DNA of 64,000 nt. Source: Roseiarcus fermentans. Its GTDB lineage: Bacteria; Pseudomonadota; Alphaproteobacteria; Rhizobiales; Beijerinckiaceae. This document shows, in pieces, positions 54,360-63,423 of the stretch (its first letter is position 1; the number at the start of each line of letters is the position of its first letter). The stretch spans positions 1-64,000 of the forward strand of contig NZ_QNRK01000041.1 in assembly GCF_003315135.1 (NCBI RefSeq), given 5' to 3'. The notes beneath the pieces were generated by a model. That model saw only the letters and a program-made list of their open reading frames with translations. It did not search any database and had not been told where the DNA came from. The translations under genes and the position numbers were made by a program.

Positions 54360-56456
54360 ATGCGCCCCTCCCTGCTCGACCCCCTGTTCGCGCCCGCCGC
54401 CGCGCTCCCCGGGATCGGACCGAAGAACGCGAAGCTGTTCGACCGCCTGCTCGACCGGCCGCAGGGGGCGCGCGTGCTCGACGTGCTGTTCCACCTGCCG
54501 ACCGCCACGCTCGACCGCCGCGCCCGGCCGAAGATCCGCGACGCCGAGCCCGGAACGATCGTCACGTTCGAGGCGACGGTCACGGAGCACCGCGGCGGCC
54601 AGAGCCGGTCGCGCGCGCCGTTCAAGGTTCTGGTCGAGGACGACACCGGCGACGTCGAACTGGTGTTCTTCCTCGCCAATCCCGAATGGGTGAAGGCGCG
54701 CCTGCCGGTCGGCGCGACGCGCTGGATCTCCGGCAGGCTCGAGCTTTACGACGGCGTGCGGCAGATCGTGCATCCGGACAAGGTGATGGACGCCGAGGAG
54801 CTCGCCCGGCTGCCGCCGGTCGAGCCCGTCTACCCGCTGACAGAGGGGCTCTATCAGCGCACCGTCGCGCGCGCGGCCGACGGCGCGCTGAAGCGTCTTC
54901 CGCGCGTCGACGAATGGGTCGCCGCCGAGACGCTCGACAAGCTCAAGCTCCCGGGCTTCGCCGAGGCGCTGACGGCGATGCACCGGCCTTCCGCTCCCGA
55001 GGACGTCGACCCGGCCGGGCGGGCGGCGACCCGCCTCGCCTATGACGAGCTCCTGTCGAACCAGCTCGCCCTGCTGTTGATCCGCGCCCGCATGCGGGAA
55101 AGCGCCGGCCGGGCGCATGTCGCCGAGGGCCTCGCCGGCCGCCGCCTCGAGGCCGCCCTGCCCTTCTCGTTGACCAACGCGCAGCGCAAGGCGCTGGACG
55201 AAATCCGCGCCGATCTCCGGTCGGAAAAGCGCATGATCCGACTGCTTCAGGGCGACGTCGGCTCGGGCAAGACGGTCGTCGCGCTGATCGCCATGGCCGA
55301 GGTCGTCGAGGCCGGCCGGCAGGCGGCGATGATGGCGCCGACGGAAGTGCTGGCGCGCCAGCATTTCGAGCGGATGGCCCCGCTGGCCGGGAAGGCCGGC
55401 CTCCGGATGGCCCTGATGACCGGGCGGGACAGGCCCGCCGAGCGGCGGGAAACGCTGGCGGCGCTCGCGTCGGGCGCGCTTCACATCGTCGTCGGCACCC
55501 ACGCCCTCTTCCAGGAATCGGTCGTCTTCGCCGATCTCGGCCTCGCCGTCGTCGACGAGCAGCACCGCTTCGGCGTCCGCCAGCGCCTCGCGCTCGCCGC
55601 CAAGGGACAAGCGACCGACCTTCTGGTGATGACGGCGACGCCGATACCGCGCTCGCTGGTGCTCGCCTATTTCGGCGACATGGACGTCTCGGTGTTGCGC
55701 GAAAAGCCGCCGGGCCGGCAGCCGATCGAGACCCGCGCCATGCCGATCGAGCGGCTCGAGGAGGTGGTCGCGGGCCTGACGCGCGCGCTCGCGCAGGGCG
55801 CACGCGCCTACTGGATCTGCCCGCTGGTCGAGGAGAGCGAGACCCTGGACGTCGCCGCCGCCGAGGATCGCGCCGGGGCGCTGCGGTCGCTGTTCGGCGA
55901 CGCGGTCGGCCTGGTGCACGGGAAAATGGCCGGACCCGACAAGGACGCGGCGATGGAGCGCTTTCAGCGCGGCGACACCCGGATCCTGGTGGCGACCACG
56001 GTCGTCGAGGTCGGCGTCGACGTGCCCGCGGCCACCATCATGATCGTCGAGCACGCCGAGCGGTTCGGCCTCTCGCAGCTCCATCAGCTGCGCGGCCGGG
56101 TCGGCCGCGGCGCCGGCCGGTCGAGCTGCCTCCTGCTCTATCGCGGGCCGCTCGGCGAAACGGCCAAGGCGCGGATCGAGATCCTGCGCGCGACCGAGGA
56201 CGGCTTCCGCATCGCCGAGGAGGATCTTCGCCTCAGGGGCGAGGGCGACGTGCTCGGCGCCCGCCAGGCCGGCGCGCCCGGCTTCCGCTTCGCCCGCCTC
56301 GAGGTTCACGCCGGCCTGATCGCGCGGGCGCGCCGGGAGGCGGAAGTCTCCGTCGAAGGCGACGGACGGCTCGTGGGCGAGCGGGCGCGGAGCCTGCGCA
56401 TGCTCCTCTATCTGTTCGAGCGCGACGAGGCGGCGAAACTCGTCGAAGCCGGCTGA
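54360..56456 (+). CDS. recG: ATP-dependent DNA helicase RecG
   Basis: 698 residues. N-terminal wedge/OB domain (TIVTFEATVTEHRGGQSRSR, FLANPEWVKARLPVGATRWI), then superfamily-2 helicase motifs: QGDVGSGKTVVALIAM (Walker A), VVDEQHRFGVRQR (DEQH), TATPIPRSL, TTVVEVGVDVP and QLRGRVGRG. It branch-migrates and reverses stalled replication forks. ATG at 54360. Length matches alphaproteobacterial RecG (about 700). Single gene. Confidence 0.97.
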   Translation: MRPSLLDPLFAPAAALPGIGPKNAKLFDRLLDRPQGARVLDVLFHLPTATLDRRARPKIRDAEPGTIVTFEATVTEHRGGQSRSRAPFKVLVEDDTGDVELVFFLANPEWVKARLPVGATRWISGRLELYDGVRQIVHPDKVMDAEELARLPPVEPVYPLTEGLYQRTVARAADGALKRLPRVDEWVAAETLDKLKLPGFAEALTAMHRPSAPEDVDPAGRAATRLAYDELLSNQLALLLIRARMRESAGRAHVAEGLAGRRLEAALPFSLTNAQRKALDEIRADLRSEKRMIRLLQGDVGSGKTVVALIAMAEVVEAGRQAAMMAPTEVLARQHFERMAPLAGKAGLRMALMTGRDRPAERRETLAALASGALHIVVGTHALFQESVVFADLGLAVVDEQHRFGVRQRLALAAKGQATDLLVMTATPIPRSLVLAYFGDMDVSVLREKPPGRQPIETRAMPIERLEEVVAGLTRALAQGARAYWICPLVEESETLDVAAAEDRAGALRSLFGDAVGLVHGKMAGPDKDAAMERFQRGDTRILVATTVVEVGVDVPAATIMIVEHAERFGLSQLHQLRGRVGRGAGRSSCLLLYRGPLGETAKARIEILRATEDGFRIAEEDLRLRGEGDVLGARQAGAPGFRFARLEVHAGLIARARREAEVSVEGDGRLVGERARSLRMLLYLFERDEAAKLVEAG

Positions 56457-56661
56457 GGCTCGAGGCGCTCGGATTTGTGATTTGCCGGAAACGGCGCCCG
56501 ACCATACCCTCCCTGCGTTCGCGGCCCGATATCGTCGCGCGCGGCGTGCGGGGATGAACCTTTGCGGGCCGCCCGCGTTTTGGCCGTGTTGGTCGATAAG
56601 GATCCGGACCGCTGGAACGGAGACCGGGCGGGGGTGGCGCCGTTCTTGAGATGAGTGTCTC

Positions 56662-57792
56662 ATGGCGAACGCAAAGCGGGTCGGCGACATCGATTTCTGG
56701 CGCGGCGCAGTGCTGATTGCGATCCTCGTCGATCACATTCCAGGCAACCTGCTGGAATCGGTGACACCGAGAAATTTCGGACTTTCCGACAGCTCGGAGG
56801 CGTTCGTGTTCATTTCGGGCCTCTCGGTCGGTATGGCGTACGCGCCGCGCGCGGCGTCGCGGGGACTGCTGGCGGTGGCGCGCGGTTGCTTCGAGCGCGC
56901 GCTGAAACTCTATGGCGTGCACCTCGTCCTGACGCTCGCGGCGCTCGTCATTTTCGCCGCAGCGTTCTGGATGAGCGGCGTCGAGGACCTGATCGAGGCG
57001 CACGGCCGCTCCTATGTGTTCGACTCGCCCGCCGCCGGCTTCGCCGGCCTCGTCGCCCTCACCCACCAGCTCGGCTATTTCAACATCCTGCCGCTCTACA
57101 TCGTGCTGATGCTGTGGGCGCCGCTGGCGCTGGCGCTCGCAATGCGCGACGTCCGGCTCGCGCTCGCGGTGTCCGCCGGCGTCTATGGCGCATCGCGTGT
57201 CTTCGGGCTCAGACCGCCGAACTGGCCCGAACCCGGGACCTGGTTCTTCAATCCCTTCGCCTGGCAGCTGATCTTCACCATCGGGCTCGTGTCGGCGATC
57301 GTCTGGCGCAAGGGTCCGCCGCGCGCGGTTCCGAGCCTGGTTCTGGCGAGCCTCGCCGTGGTCGCGATCGCGGCGCTGGTCGCCACCAGCGTGGCCGGGG
57401 TCGCGCCGGGCCTGCACGACGCCGTCGCCGCGCGGCTCGACCTCGCCAAGCAGGACCTCGGACTGGCGCGGCTCGCCCATTTCGCCGCCCTCGCCTATTT
57501 GGTCGCCGTCGCGCCGCCACTGAAACGCATCGTCGACAGCGTCGTCGGCCGGGCCATCCAGGGCCTCGGCCGCAACGGGCTTTCGGTGTTCGCCGCGGGG
57601 TGCGTCATAAGCGCGCTGGGGCAGGCTTTTCTGGGCGCGACGCAGCCTTATTCGTCTGCCGGCATTGAGCAGATCGCCGGACTCGCGTACACGGTTGCGG
57701 GCGTCGCCGCCCTCTTTGCTCTTGCCCGCCGGATCGAGTGTCGAAACACGCCTGTCCCACCCTCCGCAGCCGTTGGTTTCGGCGCCGCCTGA
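56662..57792 (+). CDS. OpgC-domain acyltransferase membrane protein
   Basis: 376 residues, about ten transmembrane helices. GDIDFWRGAVLIAILVDHIPG at the N-terminus, SSEAFVFISGLSVGMAYAPRA and LTHQLGYFNILPLYIVLM are signatures of the OpgC family, inner-membrane enzymes that transfer succinyl groups onto periplasmic glucans. Whether succinylation is the reaction here is inferred. The gene for the SGNH hydrolase overlaps its 3' end by 55 bases. Confidence 0.92.
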   Translation: MANAKRVGDIDFWRGAVLIAILVDHIPGNLLESVTPRNFGLSDSSEAFVFISGLSVGMAYAPRAASRGLLAVARGCFERALKLYGVHLVLTLAALVIFAAAFWMSGVEDLIEAHGRSYVFDSPAAGFAGLVALTHQLGYFNILPLYIVLMLWAPLALALAMRDVRLALAVSAGVYGASRVFGLRPPNWPEPGTWFFNPFAWQLIFTIGLVSAIVWRKGPPRAVPSLVLASLAVVAIAALVATSVAGVAPGLHDAVAARLDLAKQDLGLARLAHFAALAYLVAVAPPLKRIVDSVVGRAIQGLGRNGLSVFAAGCVISALGQAFLGATQPYSSAGIEQIAGLAYTVAGVAALFALARRIECRNTPVPPSAAVGFGAA

Positions 57793-58544
57793 CCCTGATC
57801 GCGGGGACAGTGGCGTGTCTCGTCCCTTTTTCGGCCACGCCGTCGCGGGCGGACGAGTGCCCGGCCGAGACGTCGGCGCTCGAGCTGAACGGCGCGCGGC
57901 TCGGCCACCTCGCAGCCGGCGCCGATCGCGTGCTCGACATTCTCGCGATCGGCTCGTCCTCCACCGAGGGCGTCGGCGCGAGCACGCCCGCACACGCCTA
58001 TCCGGCGGTGCTCGCGGACGAACTCGCCCGCGAGAAAACCGCCGCCGAAGTCAGGAACGCCGGCGTCGGCGGCGAAGTCGCGGCCACGACGCTGCGACGG
58101 CTCGAGGCCGCCCTCGAGACCGCCGCCCGGCCGGAGCTGGTGATCTGGCAGGTCGGAACCAACGACGCGCTGGTCGGAGTCGACGAGTCGAAGTTTCGCG
58201 CGACCGTCGAGAGCGGCGTCGCGGCGGTGCGGGCGGCCGGGATTCCTCTCCTGCTGATCGATCCGCAGTTCGCCGCCAGGCCGCCGGACGCCGCCCGCTA
58301 CGAGCGCTTCGTCGCCATTGTGGACGAGATCGGCCAGCGCCTGCGGGTGCCGGTGCTGTCGCGCTACGCCATGATGAAGCGTTGGGGCCTGAAGAAGGCG
58401 CTCGCCCTCCTGTCGAGCGACGGGCTGCATATGAACGATCTCGGCTATCGCTGTCTCGCCCACGCCGTCGCCGAGGAGATCGAGAGCGCCGCGGGCGCCG
58501 AAGCCCGCGCCGGCGGCGAGGCGCGGAACGGGGCGAAACTCTAG
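57738..58544 (+). CDS. SGNH/GDSL hydrolase, exported
   Basis: 268 residues. N-terminal Arg-containing signal (RRRLTLIAGTVACLVPFSA). Block I ILAIGSSSTEGVG (Ser nucleophile), Gly block VRNAGVGGEVA, block III QVGTNDALVG (Asn) and block V SSDGLHMNDLGY (Asp/His): all four SGNH blocks are present. A periplasmic ester hydrolase. GTG start at 57738, overlapping OpgC by 55 bases. Coupling to OpgC suggests joint action on acylated periplasmic glucans or other polysaccharides. This is inference. Confidence 0.88.
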   Translation: MSKHACPTLRSRWFRRRLTLIAGTVACLVPFSATPSRADECPAETSALELNGARLGHLAAGADRVLDILAIGSSSTEGVGASTPAHAYPAVLADELAREKTAAEVRNAGVGGEVAATTLRRLEAALETAARPELVIWQVGTNDALVGVDESKFRATVESGVAAVRAAGIPLLLIDPQFAARPPDAARYERFVAIVDEIGQRLRVPVLSRYAMMKRWGLKKALALLSSDGLHMNDLGYRCLAHAVAEEIESAAGAEARAGGEARNGAKL

Positions 58545-58699
58545 GCCGTCCGGACCTCGCGGCCGGCGCGCCGGAAGGATCGCCCGGCTCCAGCGCGGGC
58601 GCCGGAATTCGGACGAATTCTGATATCAGGATGTGATCGGCGTCGGGCTCCGCTTCGGCGGAGGCGAGCCGGCGCGCATTCGGACGGCGAGGACAGCGC

Positions 58700-59095
58700 A
58701 TGACAAACAGCCTCAAGCAGATGATGGAAGCCGCGAACGCCGCCGTGCCCCGGCTCACGCCGGCGCAGACGCGGGAGATGATCGCCGGCGGCGACGTGCT
58801 GGTGGTCGACGTCCGCGACGCCCCCGAGGTGGAACAGAGCGGCAGGATCGCCGGCGCCGTCCACATTTCGCGCGGCATGCTGGAGTTCCGCGCCGACCCG
58901 GAGAGTCCGTACTACGACAAGAGGTTCGCCAGAGACCGGACGGTCCTCGTCTATTGCGCCTCCGGCGGGCGCTCGGCGCTGGCCGGCAAGGCGCTCAAGG
59001 ATCTGGGCTTCGAGCGCGTCTACAACGCCGGCGCCTTCAAGGACTGGGCGGCGGCCGGCGGAGCCGTCGATCATCCGATCGAACCCGGCGTCTGA
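58700..59095 (+). CDS. Rhodanese-like domain protein
   Basis: 131 residues. DVLVVDVRDAPEVEQSGRIA and the active loop VYCASGGRSALAG with Cys86. A one-domain sulfurtransferase of the thiosulfate/persulfide type. It is immediately upstream of the broken yeiH/nrfD region, so may have been part of the sulfur locus. ATG at 58700. Confidence 0.92.
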   Translation: MTNSLKQMMEAANAAVPRLTPAQTREMIAGGDVLVVDVRDAPEVEQSGRIAGAVHISRGMLEFRADPESPYYDKRFARDRTVLVYCASGGRSALAGKALKDLGFERVYNAGAFKDWAAAGGAVDHPIEPGV

Positions 59096-59115
59096 ACGCG
59101 CCGCGGGCCGTCACG

Positions 59116-59580
59116 CTACCGGACGGCCAGCAGCCAGACGAGCGGGATGACGAAGGCAACCGCTGTCGCGCCGACGACCACGAGCAGGTGACGCGGGCCG
59201 ACCCGCAGGATCGCGCCGAGCGAGGTGTTGAGTCCGAGCGCCGCAATCGCGATCAGGAGACCCCAGCGCGACCCCTCGACCAGCGCCGCCCTCACCGGCG
59301 GCGGGACGACCCCGCTGCTCGAATTGACCAGAACGAAGACCCTGAACATGATGGCGAACACCGGGACCGGTCCTTTCGCCTTGTGGGCGTCCCCTCCCTG
59401 CGGCGAGAACCACCAGCCGACGCCGAGCACGAAGACGCGGAAGAGCTTGACGATCGTCGCAATGTCACCCGTGGCGTCGGAAACGGCGTAGCCGGCGCCG
59501 ACCACCTGCGCCACGTCGTGGATGGTCGCCCCGAGAAAGATTCCGGTCGTGCGCTGGTCGAACCCGAGCAGGCGCTCGCC
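59116..59580 (-). pseudogene. yeiH: yeiH 3' fragment (YeiH family putative sulfate exporter)
   Basis: The frame from about 59580 reads LLGFDQRTTGIFLGATIHDV, then AQVVGAGYAVSDATGDIATI, and further RWGLLIAIAALGLNTSLGAIL. This is the C-terminal part of the YeiH/UPF0324 family with four or so transmembrane segments. The N-terminal two-thirds are absent: at about 59570-59590 the sequence changes to another gene on the other strand. A MAQVVGAGYAVS start at 59514 would not make a functional transporter. So a truncated relic. Confidence 0.85.
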
Positions 59581-60225
59581 ACCGGCGCCGGCTCAATTTT
59601 CGGCTTTCTCATCGCCCGCGCGTTCAATGACGCTGCGATCATGGCGCCGCTGTTCATCGCCGCCTCATTTCTCTACGGTTTGTCCGTCACCGTCGCCGTG
59701 CTGATCGCCAGGACGCGGGAGACGCGCGAGGAGCTGATGGACGACGAGATGATCGCGAAGTTTAGCGGCCCCCTGCTCGTGTTCGCCTCCAGCGTGCTGT
59801 TCCTGACCGCGGTCCAGCATCTCGCCAAATTCCATTCGGCCGAGCATGGCGGCGGCGCCGGTCCGTTGGTCTTCTGGCTCGGCCAGATCGGGGCGGGGAC
59901 GCTGGCCCCGGTCGCGATCCTGCTCATGCGGCCGATACGCCGGCGCGGGCTCATGCTCGTCTCGATCCCTTTCCTCGTCGGCGGACGACGCCAGTCCTCC
60001 ATCGGCGGACAGGCCTGGCCGCTCGCCATTTTCCCCGGCTGCGAAGTCTCGAGCGCGTTCTTCGCCGGCCAGATCGCGCGCCGTGGTCCGACCGTGCGCG
60101 AAGCGTCGCTGGGGGCGAGCGACGTGGCGCTCGCGATGCTTCTGATCGCGCTCGCCCGGCTGCCGACGCCATTCCTGCCCTCGGGGCGGGCGCAGGACGC
60201 CGCGACAAGGACACGCCCGACATGA
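59581..60225 (+). pseudogene. nrfD (DsrP-like) 3' fragment
   Basis: The frame reads TGAGSIFGFLIARAFNDAAI, then APLFIAASFLYGLSVTVAVL, FWLGQIGAGTLAPVAILLMR and GGQAWPLAIFPGCEVSSAFF. This is the C-terminal half of NrfD-type quinol-oxidising membrane subunits, closest in my recollection to DsrP of sulfur oxidation complexes. The first half with its start and four or five helices is missing; the frame opens directly at the junction with yeiH. The end (TGA 60223-60225) overlaps the next gene's ATG, so the original operon order is kept. Confidence 0.75.
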
Positions 60226-61229
60226 TGCGCGAGCCGCACCCCTTCGCCCGCTTCATCGCGATCCTCGGCCGCGGCAAGTCGCTCACGCGCTCGCTGACCG
60301 TCGCCGAAGCCGAGGAGGCGATGGCGATGATCCTCGCCGGCGACGTGCTGCCCGAGCAGCTCGGCGCCTTCCTCATGCTGCTGCGGGTGAAGGAGGAGAC
60401 GCCGCAGGAGATCGCCGGCTTCGTCCGCGCGGCGCGGGCGCGCCTCGCGCCGCCGGCCGGCGCCCCGCGCGTCGATCTCGACTGGTCGTCCTATGCCGGC
60501 AAGAGCCGGCGGCCGCCCTGGTTCGTCCTGTCGGCGCTCGCGCTCGCGCGGAACGGCCGGCGCGTCTTCATGCACGGCGCAGAGGCCCACACGGAGGGGC
60601 GCCTCTATACCGGCGCCGCCCTGCGCGCGCTCGGCTTGCCCGTCTCGGCGAGCCTTGAGGAGGCGGCTCGCCGCCTGTACGCGGACGGCTTCGCCTATCT
60701 GCCGATCGACTCGCTGAGCCCGCCGATCGCCGCCATGCTGGAGCTGCGCCCGATCCTCGGCCTGCGCTCGCCCGTCCACACCTTCGCGCGCATGCTCAAT
60801 CCGTTCGGCGCGACCGCCATGCTTCAGGGCGTCTTCCATCCCGGCTACATGCGCATCCACCGCGATGCGGGCCTCGTCCTCGGACAACCCCGGCTCGCGG
60901 TCTTCCGCGGCGAAGGCGGCGAAATCGAGCGCCGGCCGGCCAAGCCCTGCGAGGTGATGATGGCGATCGACGGCGAAGCCAGGGACGAGCGCTGGCCGCC
61001 GACGATCGCCGAGCCGCGCCAGACGCCCGACGACGCGATGGACCTTTCGCGCCTCGCGGCGCTGTGGCGGGGCGAGATCGCGGACGCCTACGGCGAGGCG
61101 GCCGTCGTCGGCACGCTGGCGATCGCCTTGCGGACCCTCGGCGCGGCGGAAAACCCGGTCGACGCGGAGGCGCAGGCGCGGGCGCTGTGGAGCGCGCGCG
61201 AGCGCGACCGGCTCCCGGCGGCGGCCTGA
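60222..61229 (+). CDS. Glycosyl transferase family protein, TrpD2/YbiB-like
   Basis: 335 residues. Anthranilate phosphoribosyltransferase-like fold: N-terminal helical domain (RGKSLTRSLTVAEAEEAMAM, GAFLMLLRVKEETPQEIAGF) and the phosphoribosyl region modified (DLDWSSYAGKSRRPPWFVLS, MHGAEAHTEGRLYTG). The real TrpD glycine loop is replaced, so it is not a Trp biosynthetic enzyme. TrpD2 proteins bind nucleic acid. Its complete frame between two broken genes is notable. ATG at 60222. Confidence 0.88.
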   Translation: MMREPHPFARFIAILGRGKSLTRSLTVAEAEEAMAMILAGDVLPEQLGAFLMLLRVKEETPQEIAGFVRAARARLAPPAGAPRVDLDWSSYAGKSRRPPWFVLSALALARNGRRVFMHGAEAHTEGRLYTGAALRALGLPVSASLEEAARRLYADGFAYLPIDSLSPPIAAMLELRPILGLRSPVHTFARMLNPFGATAMLQGVFHPGYMRIHRDAGLVLGQPRLAVFRGEGGEIERRPAKPCEVMMAIDGEARDERWPPTIAEPRQTPDDAMDLSRLAALWRGEIADAYGEAAVVGTLAIALRTLGAAENPVDAEAQARALWSARERDRLPAAA

Positions 61230-61232
61230 CCG

Positions 61233-61590
61233 GTGGCGCGGGTCTTTCTCTCCGCCGCGCACAAGTCGTCGGGCAAGACGACGATCGCGATCGGACCGGC
61301 GGCGGCGCTCGCGGCCGACGGCGCGGCGATCGTCCGGGCGGCGAGCGCCGGACCGATGGCCGGAGGCGTTTCGCCATGCCGCGATCGAGGGGCTTCCGGA
61401 CGGGCCCGACTTCGCCTATCGGGTACGGCGCGGCGCCGGCGTCGACGGAAACAACGACGGACTCGCGCTCGGCTCGCGCGCCGCGGCGTTCCGCCATCTC
61501 CGCGGCGCGCCGGAAGCGCCGTGGGCCGAGCGCTTCGTCGCCTTCGCGCGCCCGCGGGGCGCTGGCGGCCGCCGGGTTGGAAAGACTCTG
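61233..61590 (+). pseudogene. CobB/DsrN-like amidase gene with large internal deletion
   Basis: The first frame (GTG 61233) reads RVFLSAAHKSSGKTTIAIGP, the N-terminal P-loop of cobyrinate a,c-diamide synthase/DsrN. After about 40-55 codons it leaves the family. In another frame, from about 61360, the C-terminal end is recognisable: FRHAAIEGLPDGPDFAYRVR, GVDGNNDGLALGS and PWAERFVAFARP. So the middle ~300-350 codons have been deleted and the remaining ends are out of frame. The C-terminal frame runs into the cysG start (61591) without a stop. Confidence 0.8.
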
Positions 61591-63006
61591 ATGCGTGACC
61601 TGCCGATCATTCTCGACATGCGCCGCCGGACTGTCGTCGTGGTCGGAAGCGGCGTCGTGGCGGCGCGGCGGGCCGAACTGGCGGCGCGCGCCGGCGCGCT
61701 CGTCACGGTGTTCGCGCCCGCGCTCGGCGACGAATTTCTCGAGCTTCGCGACCGGCCCGACGTCCGCCACGCGCCGCGCGACCCGGAGGCGGAGGATTTC
61801 GCCGGCTGCTCGCTCTGCTTCGTCGCCAGCGAGGACGAACGCCTGATCGAACGGACGCGGGCGCTGGCCAGCGCCGCCGGCGCGCTCGTCAACGTCGCCG
61901 ACAGGCCGAAACTCTGCGACTTCATCATGCCCTCGATCGTCGACCGCAGCCCGCTGGTGATCGCGATCTCGACCGGCGGCGCCTCCCCCATCCTCGGGCG
62001 GATGCTGAAGGCGCGGCTGGAGTCGCTGATCCCGTCGGCCTACGGCAGGCTCGCCGAACTGATGAGCGGCTTTCGCGGCCGGGTCGCGACGGCGATCCCG
62101 ACGCAGACGATGCGCCGCCGCTTCTGGGAGACGGTTCTCGAGGGGCCGATCGCCGAGACGGCGCTGGCCGGAAACACCACCGCCGCCGAGGCGCATCTGG
62201 CCGCCGAGATCGAACGCTGGGCGGACGAGCAGCCGTCGCCCCGGGGCGAGGTCTATCTGGTCGGGGCGGGCCCGGGCGACCCGGACCTCGTCACCTTCCG
62301 CGCCTTCCGGCTCATGCAGAAGGCCGACGTCGTCCTTTACGACCGCCTCGCCGACCCCCGGATCATGACGCTGGTCCGGCGCGAGGCCGAGCGCGTCTAT
62401 GTCGGCAAGCGCCCCGACAATCACGAGCTGCCGCAGGACGAGATCAGCGCGCTGCTCGTGCGCCTCGCCAGGGAAGGCAAGCGCGTGCTGCGCCTCAAGG
62501 GGGGCGACCCGTTCCTGTTCGGCCGCGGCGGCGAGGAGATCGAGACGCTGGCCGAGCACGGGATTCCGTTTCAGGTGTGCCCCGGCGTGACGGCGGCGAT
62601 CGGCGCCTCGGCCTATGCCGGCATCCCGCTGACCCATCGCGATCACGCCCAGGCCTGCGTGTTCGTCACCGGCCACGGCCGGGACGGGAAGATCGTCCTC
62701 GACTGGGCGTCGCTGATCAAGCCGCGCCAGACGGTGGCGGTCTATATGGGCTTGCGCAATCTCGAGCCGCTGACCGAAGCGTTCATCGCCGCCGGCGCGC
62801 CCCCCGACCTGCCGGCGGCCGTCGTCGACAACGCCACCCGGCCCAATCAGCGGGTCGTGGCGGCGACGCTCGCGACGCTCGCGTCCGCGGCGCGCGCGGC
62901 CGGGCTCGAGGGCCCGTCGATCGTCATCATCGGCTCGGTCGTGACCTTGCGCGAGAAGCTCGACTGGTACGCGCCGCGGGAAGGCGGCCCCGAGCCGGGG
63001 GGCTAG
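61591..63006 (+). CDS. cysG: Siroheme synthase CysG (trifunctional)
   Basis: 471 residues. The N-terminal precorrin-2 dehydrogenase/ferrochelatase has [20 protein letters not shown], then [20 protein letters not shown] and [18 protein letters not shown]. The C-terminal uroporphyrinogen-III C-methyltransferase has [31 protein letters not shown] and [15 protein letters not shown]. All three activities for making siroheme from uroporphyrinogen III are covered. ATG at 61591, after the DsrN relic. Siroheme serves assimilatory sulfite or nitrite reductase here, since the dsr-like neighbours are broken. Confidence 0.96.
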   Translation: MRDLPIILDMRRRTVVVVGSGVVAARRAELAARAGALVTVFAPALGDEFLELRDRPDVRHAPRDPEAEDFAGCSLCFVASEDERLIERTRALASAAGALVNVADRPKLCDFIMPSIVDRSPLVIAISTGGASPILGRMLKARLESLIPSAYGRLAELMSGFRGRVATAIPTQTMRRRFWETVLEGPIAETALAGNTTAAEAHLAAEIERWADEQPSPRGEVYLVGAGPGDPDLVTFRAFRLMQKADVVLYDRLADPRIMTLVRREAERVYVGKRPDNHELPQDEISALLVRLAREGKRVLRLKGGDPFLFGRGGEEIETLAEHGIPFQVCPGVTAAIGASAYAGIPLTHRDHAQACVFVTGHGRDGKIVLDWASLIKPRQTVAVYMGLRNLEPLTEAFIAAGAPPDLPAAVVDNATRPNQRVVAATLATLASAARAAGLEGPSIVIIGSVVTLREKLDWYAPREGGPEPGG

Positions 63007-63034
63007 AGCATGATGAAATCAAGTGGAAACACCG

Positions 63035-63138
63035 CCGTCATTGCGAGCGACCCCCGGGTCGAAGAGCCCGGGGGGAAGCAATCCACGCCGGGACGCTGCG
63101 GCGCCGTGGATTGCTTCGCCTTCGGCTCGCAATGACGG
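63035..63138. repeat. Dispersed GTCATTGCGAG palindrome, copy 2
   Basis: Begins CCGTCATTGCGAGCG, ends TCGCAATGACGG; inner AAGCAATCCACG pairs with CGTGGATTGCTT. It carries an extra CCCCCGGG...CCCGGGGGG hairpin in the left arm that copy 3 lacks. Lies just after cysG. Confidence 0.9.
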
Positions 63139-63156
63139 ACCTCAATTCATCCTGGC

Positions 63157-63423
63157 CTAGGCGAACGAATCTCCCCGCCCCGGCTCGGGTTCGTCGAACG
63201 GGTCCGGCTGGCTCGGCTCTGGCTCGTTGAACGGGTCCGGCTTGTCCCCCGGCTGCGGCTCGGGCTCGTCGAACGGGTCCGGCTGGCCCGGCTCCGGCTC
63301 GTTGAACGGATCCGGCTTGTCCCCCGGCTGCGGCTCAGGCTCGTCGAACGGGTCCGGCTGGCCCGGCTTCGGGGGCTCGTTGATCGGGTCGGGCGCATGC
63401 GCCGCATCCTTCGACATCGACAT
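63157..63423 (-). CDS. Pro/Asp/Glu-rich repeat protein (88 aa)
   Basis: 88 residues. After MSMSKDAAHAPDPINEPPKP come repeats of about 25 residues of the form GQPDPFDEPEPQPGDKPDPF, then NEPEP, about two and a half copies. No signal peptide or transmembrane helix; the product should be acidic and disordered. The ATG at 63423 has GGGAGG seven bases upstream; a longer start at 63480 is possible. At DNA level the unit is about 75 bases and nearly identical between copies. Function unknown. Confidence 0.6.
   Translation of the reverse strand: MSMSKDAAHAPDPINEPPKPGQPDPFDEPEPQPGDKPDPFNEPEPGQPDPFDEPEPQPGDKPDPFNEPEPSQPDPFDEPEPGRGDSFA

Noticed and set aside
54348..56690. 780-codon minus-strand frame over recG
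   Set aside because: Shadow of recG; no conserved motif, and its ends do not fit any operon.
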